Shown here: piece by piece, positions 11,294 through 22,785 of the stretch | Layout of the letters: each line of letters opens with the position of its first letter | Position numbering within the stretch: position 1 is the first letter of the stretch | DNA from: Nepenthes gracilis | Taxonomy: Eukaryota > Streptophyta > Magnoliopsida > Caryophyllales > Nepenthaceae | Assembly: GCA_033239525.1 (NCBI GenBank) | Contig: BSYO01000016.1 | Span: 7,389,045-7,453,044, forward strand | Direction of reading: 5' to 3' | DNA: 64,000 nucleotides | Made by a program: the position numbers and the translations under genes | Notes under the pieces: model-generated | What the model was told of the DNA's origin: nothing | What the model saw: the letters and a program-made list of their open reading frames with translations, nothing else | The model's database searches: none

Positions 11294-12008
11294 ACTTTTT
11301 CGATGTTGTTCGCTCCCGTCCGGTCCCTAAAGATGATAAGAATTTCGAATGGTTTTATGAATTTTCTAAAGACAAGATAATATGAATAAGAACAAGAAAA
11401 TTCTGAACTAAAGAAGAAACGATACGGTGATTTTTGTATGCTAAATTCATGTTATGAACTCTAATCCTTGATCCGATTATATGTATATTTATGTTTTCAG
11501 CATGTAGGTACCTTGCTGGGCTTTGTAGCTCACTCTTGCCATTTTTCAGATGACGAGAAGCTTATGGAGGACGAAATTGAGTAGAGTCACATGAAGTAAC
11601 TAGGTGGCATAGCCGATCTGAGCTGATCTGTGAAGGAATTGATGTATTTTTTTTGATATTTTGAAAAGGATTTGTAAAACATTTCCGCTGTAAAAGAATT
11701 TATGGATTTAGCAAGTTTCCGTAATCACATATGGATGAATGAAGTTGATATTTCTAATAGCATCTCATGTCTTGTTAAGGTCTTCATGTCCGACCAACCT
11801 TAATGTTGGCCGGCCAAATGCGAGATTAAAACCCGAAGGCCAGCTCAAGGAGTTCCGTCTTAAGTGATCCTGTGTACGAAATGAATGGTGTACCTATAAA
11901 AGAAAAGAAAAATTTTATGTCCACCTAAATAATATCTATTCTGCATTTTGATGCAAGGGATAGGCTTGACGGCGGCCTTATGTAATGGAATATGGCCGGC
12001 CCGTCACA

Positions 12009-12013
12009 ATTAA
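12009..12013. repeat. Target duplication ATTAA, right (LTR-D)
   Basis: Matches 9826-9830. Confidence 0.88.
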
Positions 12014-12051
12014 GCTAATCAGTAAGTAAATCGGACACAAGACTAAAATAC
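12014..12051 (+). mobile_element. LTR-B, short remainder
   Basis: 38 bases between the LTR-D duplication and the start of minus-strand LTR-F/J. LTR-B is not seen again, so the rest was probably deleted. Confidence 0.45.
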
Positions 12052-12569
12052 TGTGAAGGAACGGATTTTTTTTATCCTCAATTACTTCCGTCAAGAACAA
12101 AAACAGAAACCTAAGCCTAATTAACTATTTAAAGTTCTAAGGGAGAAACGGGCAGAGTTTCCCATAAAATTGGACTAAATGGAAATGCACAAAACCTGTT
12201 TAAATGCTGCAGACATACAGTATAATACTATGGACTCAATCAACAGACAATCTCATCACAATCACAGGATTACAGACACTGTACTATCTCCCTACAGCTT
12301 ATATTCACGTTTCTTATTCATTACATTAACAGTTCAGAAGTGAGATGCCAACTAGGACATGTACAGAACATCCAAAAAATATATATCGAAAGTAGAACTA
12401 TTAACCTGCAGAAGTATAGTTTCCTATTTGTCACATGCATCACATACATTTCTATACAGAATTCATAAATACATAAATATCGATAGGTATAAAATCCATA
12501 TACAAAATTATACATCAAAATCAGGCCTTTACGTCCAGCTATTTCTCTTCATGACTCCAAAATATTTTG
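12052..12569 (-). mobile_element. LTR-F/J, 3' portion (minus strand)
   Basis: Starts on the plus strand as TGTGAAGGAACGG, the reverse complement of an LTR 3' end, with the partner arm CTTCCGTCAAG at 12091-12101. It contains the GATGCCAACTAGGACATGTA block. The sequence is cut by LARD-2 at 12570 and continues at 31062. Joining the pieces gives the same order of blocks as LTR-C downstream of its acceptor-like site. Confidence 0.75.
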
Positions 12570-13361
12570 TGTGACGGACCGGGTTATTTTTCTTAAATAA
12601 CCTTCGTCAATGGTAACACAAACTTATGCTCATAATTTATCATTATAGATTTTACAGAAATTTCGGCAGAGTTTTTTTTACAATTGGATGAACAACCAAA
12701 AATATAACTTGCTTAAAATAGCCTGTACAAGCACACAACTATCCAATAATCAACATTTTTGCCTGCAATACAATACACAGGATCATAATTGCCATACCTT
12801 CCATGGCTCCAACACAGTACTCCTATCTACCATATTGAGTCTAAAGAGATGCCGTCTAGGTCTAATGAAATCCAAAACATAAATATAAACGCGGAAGCAT
12901 TGCTAAATCCAGAAACCTACGAAAGCATAACAATAACCATAAAATAATAACAAATCACATTAATCCAACAAGACTATTTATATTCTATTACAACAACGTA
13001 TCTAAAAGTTCAAGCATTCGACATCCAACTAATCTCCTCAAGCAAGTCTCTCTCCTTGCTCTAAATAATCGGGTGCCGGTTTAATGTTCTCATATGGAAG
13101 GAGAAACAGGAAGAGTGAGCGTACAACTCAGCAAATATAATCATACATCACTAACTATAACAAATAACAGGAAAAACAGTAACTGGGCAGGGGAAACATA
13201 TAACTTGAATAAAAAGAAGCATGCGAGGAGTGGGGACATCTGGGATCATCTGGTTCGCATGTTTGTTCCAGTTACGTCCATTCATTTTCATTACTTTAAT
13301 TAATCTTTGTAGACCCGGCTAGTAGGTTGTACTAACCAACTATGTGAGAGAACGAGGAAAG

Positions 13362-13382
13362 GAATGTGTCTACCATACATTC
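13362..13382 (-). other. Conserved LTR hairpin, copy in LTR-G
   Basis: Plus-strand reading GAATGTGT-N5-ATACATTC, stem of 8 with one wobble. LTR-P has GAATGTGT-N5-ACACATTC at the homologous site, and most other LTRs have GATTGTGT/ACACAATC, so A-T pairs have been exchanged on both arms. Confidence 0.65.
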
Positions 13383-13386
13383 TAAA

Positions 13387-13483
13387 GCCGGCTACATTTT
13401 AGGTCTACAGCACTCGACCATCGGCTACATTTTAGGTCTGCAACACTCGACCATCGGCTACATTTTAAGCCAGCAGCACTCGG
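13387..13483 (-). repeat. 33-bp x3 tandem repeat in LTR-G
   Basis: Units of the form CGGCTACATTTTAGGTCTRC then ARCACTCGACCAT, three copies. It lies directly beside the conserved hairpin, where LTR-R and LTR-I carry different minisatellites. Confidence 0.85.
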
Positions 13484-13657
13484 CTATCTCAACTCGCCCC
13501 ATACCCCCCAGGGACCAGGGCAATCATCATTCTTCCACAGTAGTATCCTAAAGTGTACCACGAACATTATCCATTGTGACGACCCAGATTCTAAAACATA
13601 GAAAATCTCGATTATCGAGCCAAAGTGATCAAGGGATCCAGGAAAATTGAGGGTTGC

Positions 13658-14080
13658 CCGGTCAACTCATGTTGACCGAAAAGTTGGGAAAAGGATAAAA
13701 AGAAGTTGACCGGACTTAGTAAAAGTTGACCGGATTCGAAGATACTCCGGTCAAGGCATGTTGAGGAGAAGGAAAAAGCCGGTCAACGCATGTTGACCGG
13801 AAAAGTATGAAGGCAGGCATAATCCGGTCAACGCGTTTTGACCGAAAAGCATGAGGAGGCCGAAGTAGCTTTGAAGCCGGAGTACATTGTTGAAATAAGG
13901 CCGAAGTGTCCTTGAAGACCGGAGTAGAATTTGCGGAGAAGAAATCCGGAGTCGATGAAGGAAAATAAATCCGAAGTTGATGAGAAAGTGATGGACGGAG
14001 TGAATGATAAGAAGTTGACCGGATTTAAAGAGTTAACCAGATTCGAAGATCTTGACCGGAATTGGAGAGTTGACCGGATT
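13658..14080 (+). promoter_or_regulatory. W-box palindromes and half-sites in LTR-R U3
   Basis: Full CCGGTCAAC-N4-GTTGACCG(G) palindromes at 13658, 13779 and 13823, a decayed one at 13747, and single GTTGACCGGA half-sites near 13704, 13727, 14014 and 14068. They stand upstream of the TATA box, as in LTR-D, but with looser spacing. Confidence 0.65.
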
Positions 14081-14296
14081 TCTTGAAAGGTTACAAAAAT
14101 TGAGACCGGCACCGATCAGAAATATTGACGAAAGAGTTAACCGGATAAACAAAGAATAAACTGTGGGATTTAGTTAGAATCTAACTAGGCGGCGACCAAA
14201 TCGAGTGGGTAAACTAATCTGGTTAGTCCACCTACCATATGAAAACAAGTACCAAAGTAAGTCACCTACCCCACTTACCCCACCAAACCCCTCTTC

Positions 14297-14304
14297 TATA
14301 TAAA
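14297..14304 (+). promoter_or_regulatory. TATA box of LTR-R
   Basis: TATATAAA followed by CCCAGCG. LTR-Q has TATATAAACCCTGC at 63015-63028 in the same context. Confidence 0.65.
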
Positions 14305-14740
14305 CCCAGCGTCGGGTGGCTGCGTTTGGCAAAAAGGTAAAACGCAAGCAGTAAGGAGAGAGTGAAGGAGGGCGCCAAGGAGAAACCAACTGTCAGGCAA
14401 GAAGGGAAGGAAAATTGAGTCAGCCGTCAGGCAAGTTACCTCGGATGCCATTTTAAGTTCATTACAAATATATTCAGTTCTGTTGCTAAACTCATGCTTC
14501 ATTGCAAGTTACACCAGGCGCCATTTTTAAATTGATGATTTGAGAATATTGCAAGTGCCTTCTGCTCTATTTCTAAATCCATGTTTTACTGCAAGTTATA
14601 TTAGACACTGCTTTTAAAGTGATAATTTAAGAATATTGTAAGTGTACTCTGCTCTTCTTTTAAGTTCATGTTTGAGAATATTGAAGTATACTCTGTTTCT
14701 GAGGTCCTGCTTTCTGCATTAAATATCCACCCCCTATAAG

Positions 14741-15930
14741 GTAAAAAGAACTCTGGCCCTAATGTAAAAAGTACTCCGTCCATTTTGGAAAAAGAACTCC
14801 GTCCATGAAAAGAACTCTAGCTTTTATGAAAGAAAGAACTCCGGTTTTTAAGAAGGAAAAGAAGTCCGACTTTTAATGAACTCCGTCCTGTTAAGGAAAA
14901 AGAGCTTCGTCCTGTTAACGAGAAAGAGCTCCGTCCTGATTAAGGAAAAAGAGCTCCGTCCTGTTAACGAGAAAGAGTTCCGTCCTTTTAATGAAAATGA
15001 GCTCCGTCCAACAGAGCTCCGTTCCTTAAGAAAAGTAATCCGTCTAAAAAGTACCCAGTCCAAAAGTGCTCCGTCCTTTAAGAAAGGTACTCCGTCCAAA
15101 AAGCACTCCATCCAAAAAGAAGTCCGGCTTGTAAGGTAAAATGAACTTCGTCCGTAATAAAGAAAAAGAGCTCTGGCTTGTATAAGAAAACTAACTCCAT
15201 CCTTTTGTTGTTAAAAAAAAGAACTCCGGCTTTTTGATAAAAAGAACTCCTGCTTTGTTGATAAAAACAACTCCTGCTTTGTTGATAAAAAGAACTCCGA
15301 CTTTTGTTAATAAAAAGAACTCCGACCTTTGTTAATAAAAAGAACCCTGGCTTTTGTTGTTAAAAGAACTCCAGATTTATGAGAATTCGGCTTTTAAAAA
15401 TACTCCGTCCTTTGAGGAAAAAATGAACTTTGGATTGTAATGAGCTCCGACTTTTCAGAAAAAGTACTCCGTCTTTTAAAGAAAAGAACTTCGGCTTTTA
15501 AAGGTAAAATGAACTCCGGTTTCGTACACGAAAAAGAGCTACTTCTTCAATAAAGAAGTAACTCCGGCTTTTGAGAAAAGAACTCCATCCTTAACTGAAC
15601 TCCGATTTTATACATGAAAAAGAGCTCCGTCCTTAATGAAAAATGAACTTCAGCTTGGGCTCCGGCTTTTGAAAAAGAGTTCCGTTTTTAAAGAAAGATG
15701 AACTTTGGCTTTTAACCTGAAAAAGAGCTCCGTCCTTAACGTGAAATCAACTCCGGCTTTTGAACTCCTGTTTCTGTCAAAAGATGAACTCCGGCTCGAA
15801 TGAAAAATGAACTCCGGTCTTGCACAAGAAAAGAGCTACGTCCTTAACGCGAAAACGAACTCCAGCTTGTAGTGAAAATTGAACTCCGATTTTGTATAGA
15901 AAATGAACTACGGCTTACTGTAAATGGCTT
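14741..15930 (+). repeat. Long CTCCGGCTTTT/CTCCGTCC minisatellite in LTR-R
   Basis: About 1.2 kb of 18-30 bp units alternating GAACTCCGGCTTTT, GAACTCCGTCCTTT and GAGCTCCGTCC with A-rich linkers (GAAAAAGA). This is the largest of the five arrays of this repeat in the window and lies between the donor-like and acceptor-like sites. Confidence 0.9.
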
Positions 15931-16100
15931 TCAAGAAAAGAAGTGTTCCTGTTATTTTAAGACTCGGGACTGACTACAGCCCAGATAGGTTCTCTGGCAT
16001 GCCTTAGGAATTTTCGGTGGTAATCGAGGATAACTCTGTCCATGGAGTTATTTGTGGTCCGCCCTGCCCTCGGGGCGTTGTGGACAGGGGAAAATACCGT

Positions 16101-16400
16101 TACCGGCCTACCTTCGGGTGGCATACCGTACCGATCCCTCGAGATGTGATACTTCTGTTACCGGCCTACCTTTGGGTGGCACTCTGTTCTGAATCCCTCG
16201 AGATGGGATGCTTCTGTCACTGGCCTACCTTCGGGTGGCATTCGGTTCTGATCCCTCGAGATGGGATACTTTTGTTACCAGCCTACCTTCGGGTGGCATA
16301 CCGTACCGATCCCGTGAGGGATACCGTTACCGGCCTACCTTCGGGTGGCATACCGTACCGATCCCGGGAGATGGGATACCCACATGACAGTTACCGGCCT
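16101..16400 (+). repeat. ~58-bp minisatellite in LTR-R
   Basis: About five units of TACCGGCCTACCTTCGGGTG then GCATACCGTACCGATCCC and GAGATGGGATAC. It sits between the GTCCATGGAGTTA..GGTCCGCCC block (16037-16063) and the hairpin at 16403. LTR-C and LTR-H have a single comparable unit (GGCCGGCCTTCGG..GGGATGGG). Confidence 0.9.
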
Positions 16401-16402
16401 TA

Positions 16403-16425
16403 GATTGTGTGGAGTGAACACAATC
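16403..16425 (+). other. Conserved LTR hairpin, copy in LTR-R
   Basis: GATTGTGT-N7-ACACAATC, a perfect 8-bp stem, followed by TATCCTCGATTATTCGCCCC and CTCGGCTAGTAGGGTATAC. Confidence 0.75.
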
Positions 16426-17161
16426 TATCCTCGATTATTCGCCCCCTCGGCTAGTAGGGTATACTGGCAGGGTTTGTACCGATATTATATGAATTACTGT
16501 TTACTATTTTACTGATATGTTATGTTACCGTACCGATTACCGAATATGAAGTATCGATGACCAAATATGAAGTACCGATTATTGAATATGAAATACTGTT
16601 ACCGATAGAATATGTTCTATTCACCGTTTATCGTACCCACTAACGATATGTTATGTTACTGTTTATCGTTTTCTGTACCGATTACCGTTTTCTGAATTAT
16701 AGTACTGTCAAGGTATATTTCCTCTATTTTTCTTAGACTGCATCCTGATTAACCGTTCTATTTATGCACAGTTACATGACCGTTCTGTATCATCGTTGTA
16801 CTACTCATATGCATGTACCTTGCTGGGCCTCGGATCACTATTTTATGTTTTCCCCCCTACAGATGAAGCTTAGAACTTGTGCCTAACGAGTTGGAGTGAC
16901 TAGGACTTGTCTAAAGGATTAAAGACCTCGGAAGCTTATTTTGTAGAAATATTATTGTAATGACTTGATGGACTTCTATGGTTAAACGTTTTTGGCTATA
17001 CTTGGAAATGAATATTTTGGAATGAATATGAATGCTTCCGCAAGTATTATAATAACTTCCGCTATACTTATTATAATTAAAGGTACGTGGGTCCTAAATG
17101 GCATTTGTGATCCTATGTTGCACCTAATTGGTTTAGTTGGGTTTTCAATTGTGTTTCTGTT

Positions 17162-17207
17162 TGACGGAAGATTTGAGGACAAAAGAAAAAAAAAATCCAT
17201 TCCGTCA
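17162..17207 (+). other. 3'-terminal inverted repeat of LTR-R
   Basis: TGACGGAA (17162-17169) and TTCCGTCA (17200-17207) enclose a 30-base purine-rich loop, ending 2 bases before the LTR end. Equivalent arms occur at the 3' end of most LTRs here. Confidence 0.7.
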
Positions 17208-17209
17208 CA

Positions 17210-19052
17210 ATCCGCTTCCACGAGTGGCTAGAATACGTGGCCAAGTATTCATTGGGTTCACACCAGGATGGACATGGCAAACCAGAGAATACTACCCCTA
17301 TGACCCATGGTCCTAGTTTCAGGATTAATCCTTCCTTAAGGGAAGATCCACCACAATTACATCACATTTTCCAATCAAAAAATCACATTCCCATCCTTAT
17401 CTCCATCGGAGAGACCAAATGCACACATATCCCCATTTAGGAGATCAAATCCATCATATCATACTTTGGTGGATTCCCCTTCATTTACTTGCTTGGTTCT
17501 TATCTTTTTGCAGGACTTAATTCCATTTAGCAATTCAATCTAAGTTCACAAGAGAGTTTGAAATTTCTTACCTGTGAAAGTCAAATATCATCTAGAAGCC
17601 TTCGGGACGCATTCCCTTGCTTCCAGTGTACAAATACACATTTTCGGGGCTTTTAATTTAATATGAACATTTAATCATATGTTTCATCACAATTTAATAG
17701 AGGTAGAGCATGCAAATTTACACTTTATTTTCAGATGAACAGTGTTAGGCCACTTTTAAAGGGCTCGGATGCCGTGAACGGGTCAAATCTTGCGAGATCG
17801 ATCATCCGGTCGATATATACACACATTTGGGACGTGATGATTCTCATTTTGGGGTCAATTCAACATAATACAAAGGTGGAAGCAAGCAAATTACCCATTT
17901 AATTTCGGATGAACAGTAACAGTGCATATTTAGAGGGCTCGGACGCCTCGAACTGCTCAAAACATGCGAAATCGATCGTATGGCCGATTTATATACATAA
18001 TTGGCATGTGGTGATTCATATTTTGAGGTTGATTCAACATAATACGAAGGTAGAACCATGCACTTTTTCCATTTCATCTCTGATGAATAGTAACAGTGGC
18101 ATTTTAGAGGGCTTGGACACCACGAACGGGTCAAAATATGCGAGATCGATCGCACGGCTGACATAGATACACATTTGGGACATGAGGATTCACAATTTTG
18201 GGTCAATTTAACGAAATAAGGTGCGGAAAAGGAAAACCCCCAATTCCCATAGGTTAGGATTTGACGGTACTCCACCGGCCGAATCAATGAGTAAATCAGA
18301 CAATAAATTACACAATCCTTGGTCTTAAGTCACGAGTATTACATTTTTCATGGTTTGGGTGGGTATTGAGATGAAAATACCCGTTGATAATCGAAAAACA
18401 TCGAAAGAGTAAAGTTAGTGAGTATGAGAACACTTGCCTCGACGCGTATTACCACTTTTATAACTAGCTCTCGAACAGATTCAGACTCCACGGGCTCGAT
18501 CTCCTCCTTCCTCTCTCTAGAATTGGTGCCCTCTCACTCTCTAGAAAGTTTTGGAACGTGGAAAAATGAAAATCACAAAGCAGCATGCGGCTTTAAAACG
18601 AGCTGGTGCTGGAGCGCGCAGCGAGCGCGTGGCGAGCGCAGCCTTACTGCCCAGGCTGGCTCAAGCACGCGGCAAGCATAGACAAATCTGGATTCTGTGC
18701 TCTCCGTGAGCTCGAGCCCACGGAGGGTGCGGGTCAGGCTCGCAGCAAGCCTGCAACAAGCCCACTTCATATTTTTGTTGTTCGGGACCCGTTTTGACCA
18801 TTCTAACCCAATCCTTCACATCCTTGGACCTTACTTTTGATTATATAACCTTAATAAGTTATAATTATCATAATTTAATCCAAAATCTTATTTACGAATT
18901 AATATTTCATGGATTACAATTTTCGTTCCCAATTTACCAATTCCGGCTCTATAAGCTTTTCAATCTGATTCCTCCCGTACCTTTTGACCGTAATTCACCT
19001 ATATTAACTTAATTACGTTCTAATTATTATGTTCTTAACCTAAAATTTTACA
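17210..19052 (-). mobile_element. LTR-G (3' LTR of LARD-2), 5' portion
   Basis: Continues LTR-G after LTR-R. On the minus strand it starts TGTAAAATTTTAGG at 19052 next to the polypurine tract, then has a CTCGAG/GCGCGCAGCGAGCG-rich U3 (18600-18740), AGAGAG leader, donor-like GTCGAGGCAAGTGTTCTC (reverse complement of about 18420-18445) and three tandem modules (17740-18290). Net LTR length is about 2.85 kb. Confidence 0.85.
17740..18290 (-). repeat. Three tandem modules in LTR-G leader
   Basis: Three copies of a 140-170 bp unit share GGCTCGGAYGCC, ACGGGTCAAA, TGCGAGATCGATC and ACACATTTGGGAC. They begin near 17757, 17935 and 18105 (plus-strand coordinates). LTR-P has the same three modules at 55680-56110. 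Confidence 0.85.
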
Positions 19053-19429
19053 ATTCTCTCCCACTTATAAAAATTTCTCCTTCGAAATTTAATGAACCTC
19101 AGATTTTATAATTTGGGAAAAAAAATCCTTTCAGAATTCCTTCTTCACGATCCTACGTCACATCTTTGATCAAACGACTTATCTTAGGGGGCCCTCATCT
19201 GAAGACGAATTCCTTCTTCTACGATCGATACAAGGGAGACTTCATTACAATCACTAGAATTCCCGAAGTGGCCTAAAAATAATGCCATGCATTCCTCTAG
19301 CCTAATTCGATACTTCAAGTGAATTAATGGACTTCCACTTTAGTTCATTCCAAGCCTTGAAAAGGATTCGATCATATGGAACCACAACCTCATTCTGAAA
19401 TCTCTAGGCCATGGGCCCACAACGCTTAC

Positions 19430-19434
19430 GCTGC
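19430..19434. repeat. Target duplication GCTGC, left (LTR-H)
   Basis: Perfect match to 22781-22785. Confidence 0.9.
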
Positions 19435-22400
19435 TGTGATTACCCGAGTTCCAAAATATGATAATTGGAAGGTAGATAAGTTAACATAGATGAATTGTGT
19501 TCAAAAGGTAGGGAGGAATGGATTGGAAAGCTCAAAGAACCGGAACTAGTAAATCTGGAACCGAAATTATAAGCGGTGAAATGTTGATTCGTTGACAAGA
19601 TTTGGGTTATAAATTGTGATAATCATGACTTATTGAGGTTATATAATCAAAAATAAGGTCCAAGGATGAGAAAGATTGGGTTAGAATGGTCAAAACGGGT
19701 CCCGAACGGCGAAAACGCGACGTAGGCTTGCTGCAGGCTTGCCGCGGGCCAGACCGGCGCCCTCCGTGCGCTCGAGCCCTCCTATCGGGCAGAAAAACCA
19801 GTGGCGTACCCCAATCCCTCCACCCGCTGGCCGCTCAAGCGGCGGACTACCCGAAGCCTTGCCTCCTGCTGGCCGCTCGAGCTCCGCTTGAGCGGCTGCG
19901 CAATATATAGAAGTGCACCCAGCTTTCTCCTCTTCATTTTTCACAGTCCTAGGGTTCTAAAGAGAGAGAGAGAGGGCGACGAATAAGAGAGAGAAAGGAG
20001 GAGATCGAGGCCATGAAGTCCGAATCCGCTTTCAAGCCCGTTAGAGAAATCGTAGAGCATGTCGAGGCAAGTAAATCTATACCATTTTTCTTCCGTTTCT
20101 GTTGGTTTTCGTCCGATCCCCTTCTTGTATTTTGCCTCGATGCCGAACCCTATATATATCATTGCGATGCCCATAGTCTAATTGTATATATAGGTGAAAA
20201 TCATCGTCTAATTCGTTGTTTACGTACCGTTATGCGCATCCGAAACCCTCACCCACACGCGTGTACTGTTCATGTGCAATCGGGTGGATTTCGGCCTTTG
20301 ATTTTTGGGGCTTTTGCATGAATTAGGACTAGAATATGATTACCCAAATCCCTCATGAGTTAATTCATCGGTTGGGTACCCGATTTGGTGGAATTTTGTG
20401 AAATTCTGTTCGTGAAACCCTAACCCTATGCCCAGGTGGTTTAGGGCTTCGATTTTTAGGGCTTTTGATTTATTTGGGATTAGATTATGATTATACATGA
20501 CTTGGGTAAGTTGATTTACCGATTGGGTATTCAAAATTGCGGACTTTAATGGAAATTCGTTCGCGAAGCCCTTGACCTACGCCCGGACACCGTTTGAGCT
20601 TCTATTTGGAGTTAAATGTATAAATTGACTTGGGATTATAGTTACCCATGCCTTGGGTGTGATAAATTACCTATTGGATGTCCAAAATTCTGAGAATCAA
20701 CCGATTCGTGCACGTGTGCACTGTTCACGTGCACTATTCCTGTGCACTGTACATGGGTACTAGTCTTCCGAAAACTTCAGACGATATTGTGTAATATTTC
20801 ATTGTTTAAATGCTGATTAAAGGATATGTGTTTATAGAGAGAGGAAGTTGAGGCACAACAGCAAGCACGAAGAGGAAGAAATGGGAGAGACCACCGTTCC
20901 GATCCGATCCGGGTAAAATAATAGTAGAGCGAGCTCAGGCAAGTGTACTTCGGACACTGTTTTCTTCACTGTACTGATTTCTCATGCTTTAAAACCGTTG
21001 AAAATGCTCTAAAATGTTGATATTGCATGATTGAAGTACATGAAGTATATTTCCTCCGATTAATCGGTTAGATTTCATGATTATCCATATTTATTACAAG
21101 TTTTAGCTTCGATTTCGTGAATAAACATGAAAATAGTGTTCAATTTGTCTTGAAAAGTATGTGAAGAAACCCTAGCTCGAAAATGTGGTGTAGTTGAGTA
21201 AATTGCATGATTTAATGTATATTTATGGCATCTATGTCATTAATTTCATGAAAAATGTACATGTAAGAGACAGATTTGAGTTCGACGGTTTTGGCGAAGC
21301 CCTTTGTACGAAAATGAAGAGGTTTTGATGAGTTTTAACTGTAGCTTCTGTTATATGAAAGTTAATTGACATCGAAATGAAGCTTCCCATATAGTTTGCT
21401 TTCAAAAATATGTACAAACTTATACTGACAAAATTTCCATGTAAATTTAAAGAAGTGCCGAAATTGTATTATGAAACTTTGATTTCGAAAATATGATTTT
21501 CGATAAAGAGATGATTTTCGTTACAGTTATTATGGGATCCGAGACTGACTACAGTTCAGGTAAGTTCTTGGGTGAAGCCTTAGAACTTACGGTGGTAATC
21601 GAGGATAGCTCTGTCCATGGAGTGATTCATGGTCCGCCCTGTCCTCAAGGGCATTAAATCAGGAGGGATATAGGCCGACTTTCGGGTGGCACACAATACA
21701 GATATCCATCGGGATGGGAATTATATGACATGATATAACATGATAGGCCTTGGATTGTGTGGATTAAACACAATCTATCCTCGATTATTTGCCCTTTTCG
21801 CTAGTAGGGTACACTGGCAGGGTCTGAAATTGTTAAGATATGTCACAATAAAAGATAAAAATGTATTATATAGTGAAAAGATGATAGGTTATCATCTGAT
21901 GAAAAGATGATAATGAATTGTATATAGTAGAAAGATGACAGTGAACAGCATAGAGTAATGTTTTCAGTTTTACCATACATCAGTAAAGTTTATAGTTATT
22001 GTTTTACAGTCTATAGTGCAATGATTTTTAAAGCATGAGATTTAATATCGTTATAGTATATCTTTACCTTGTGGATGATGTTTGATTAAACATTCTGATT
22101 CAGCATGGTTATATGATTATTTTGGCATAACCGTTTTACAATTCATATGCATGTACCTTACTGGGTCTCGGCTCACTGTTTTAGTATTTTGCCCCCTCCA
22201 GATGAGACAGTAAAGTTTTTATCTGACGAAAAAGAGTAATTAGAGAGAGAAGCTTCTTGAAGACTTTTGAGGACCATAGCACATTGGAGCTATTTTGGAG
22301 GAGCCTGTCGACGTAAAGGCATAGCTGCACATGATTTTTCTATACTAATCTTGTGATTATTGATGTCTTAGAACATGTCAATTTTTGTATAGAAAGCTCA

Positions 22401-22780
22401 TGATGTGTATGATAGTAGAAGAGAAAATGCTATGCTTCTGCAGGTTCTTAGTTTACTTCTGCTATATACTCTGGATTTACTGTGTAGGTCATAGATGGCA
22501 TCTCGTTATTAAACTGTTAGAGTAGTAAATATTTTTATGGATTTGTGCCATGGATGGCACATGTGATCCTGTGAATGTTTATTGTAAGAATTGTGAATGA
22601 TGGATAGTTGTGTGCTTGTTATGGATGATTATACAGGGTTGTATTTTTTGGTTTTTCATCCTATTACAAAGGAGACCCTGCCGAAATTTCTACAGGAGTC
22701 TTGCCTTGTATTGTAGACCGTTAATGATATTGCTGTTTTGACGGAAGCTTTTGAGGACAAAAAAAATCCGTTACGTCACA
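19435..22780 (+). mobile_element. Solo LTR-H (3346 bp), sister of LTR-C
   Basis: Starts TGTGATTACCCGAG, ends TTACGTCACA, with the perfect duplication GCTGC (19430-19434, 22781-22785) inside the LARD-2 interior. Collinear and nearly identical to LTR-C over long stretches. Differences include an added CTTGAGGC/ACAGCAAGCACG stretch near 20848 and a weaker TATA box (19901-19910). Contains the leader reading MKSESAFKPVREIVEHVEA (from 20013), three modules (20270-20700), donor-like site (20937-20956), hairpin (21753-21775) and acceptor-like CCCCCTCCAGATGAG (22193-22207). Confidence 0.93.
21753..21775 (+). other. Conserved LTR hairpin, copy in LTR-H
   Basis: GATTGTGT-N7-ACACAATC with a perfect 8-bp stem; the LTR-C sister has one wobble. 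Confidence 0.72.
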
Positions 22781-22785
22781 GCTGC
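22781..22785. repeat. Target duplication GCTGC, right (LTR-H)
   Basis: Matches 19430-19434. Confidence 0.9.

Larger units (their letters stand above)
9831..12008 (+). mobile_element. Solo LTR-D (2178 bp), Ty3/gypsy
   Basis: Starts TATAATGGCCC (decayed TGTAACGGCCC, as in LTR-E) and ends GGCCGGCCCGTCACA. The flanking duplication ATTAA (9826-9830, 12009-12013) is perfect and LTR-B continues on the other side. Contents: seven W-box palindromes (9914-10203), TATA box (10327-10334), donor-like GGCAAGGTACC (10434-10444), CTCCGGCTTTT minisatellite (10674-10930), a conserved block with hairpin (11274-11293), the CTTGCTGGGCTTTGTAGCTC acceptor-like region (11512-11550), and a GC-rich terminal inverted repeat (11968-12005). 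Same family as LTR-E. Confidence 0.92.
1..12051 (+). mobile_element. LARD-1: long-LTR retrotransposon with non-coding interior (composite)
   Basis: Order on the plus strand: LTR-A (begins before the window), interior without recognisable genes (5569-8767), polypurine tract, LTR-B. Two later solo LTRs (C and D) interrupt the two LTRs. LTR-A and LTR-B share the purine-rich leader, the GATCCGATCCGAGTAAGAATA-like block with the donor-like site after it, and the following leader, so they look like the two ends of one element. The interior carries no gag, protease, RT or integrase that I can read, and it resembles the interior of LARD-2, so it fits a non-autonomous large retrotransposon derivative. 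Right end lost: LTR-B stops where minus-strand LTR-F/J begins (12052). Confidence 0.7.
12570..13574 (-). mobile_element. LTR-G (3' LTR of LARD-2), 3' portion
   Basis: Plus-strand start TGTGACGGACCGGGTTATTT, the reverse of an LTR end that can fold with AAATAACC..CGTCAA. It carries the reverse complement of GCTGAG..GCTCAC (13110-13140), the hairpin GAATGTGT-N5-ATACATTC (13362-13382) and a 33-bp triple repeat (13387-13483). Cut at 13574 by solo LTR-R and resumes at 17210. LTR-P (54990-57758) is the closest relative. Confidence 0.85.
13575..17209 (+). mobile_element. Solo LTR-R (3635 bp), Ty3/gypsy
   Basis: Starts TGTGACGACCCAGATTC and ends CCATTCCGTCACA. It splits LTR-G cleanly: the sequence before 13575 and after 17209 is collinear with LTR-P when joined. 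There is no perfect 5-bp duplication; ATCC occurs 2 bp before the left end (13569-13572) and directly after the right end (17210-17213), so the left boundary may be altered. Contents: W-box palindromes (13658-13843), TATA box (14297-14304), donor-like AGGCAAGTTACCTCGGATG (14429-14447), a long CTCCGG minisatellite, a 58-bp minisatellite, the hairpin (16403-16425), an acceptor-like site (16818-16861) and a terminal inverted repeat (17162-17207). Confidence 0.88.

Noticed and set aside
10959..11295. Overlapping 60-76 codon frames in LTR-D (and similar at 61180-61477 in LTR-E)
   Set aside because: They cover the conserved CTGCCTCCTGGGCC block and hairpin. Both strands are open by chance, and conservation follows structure blocks rather than a frame.
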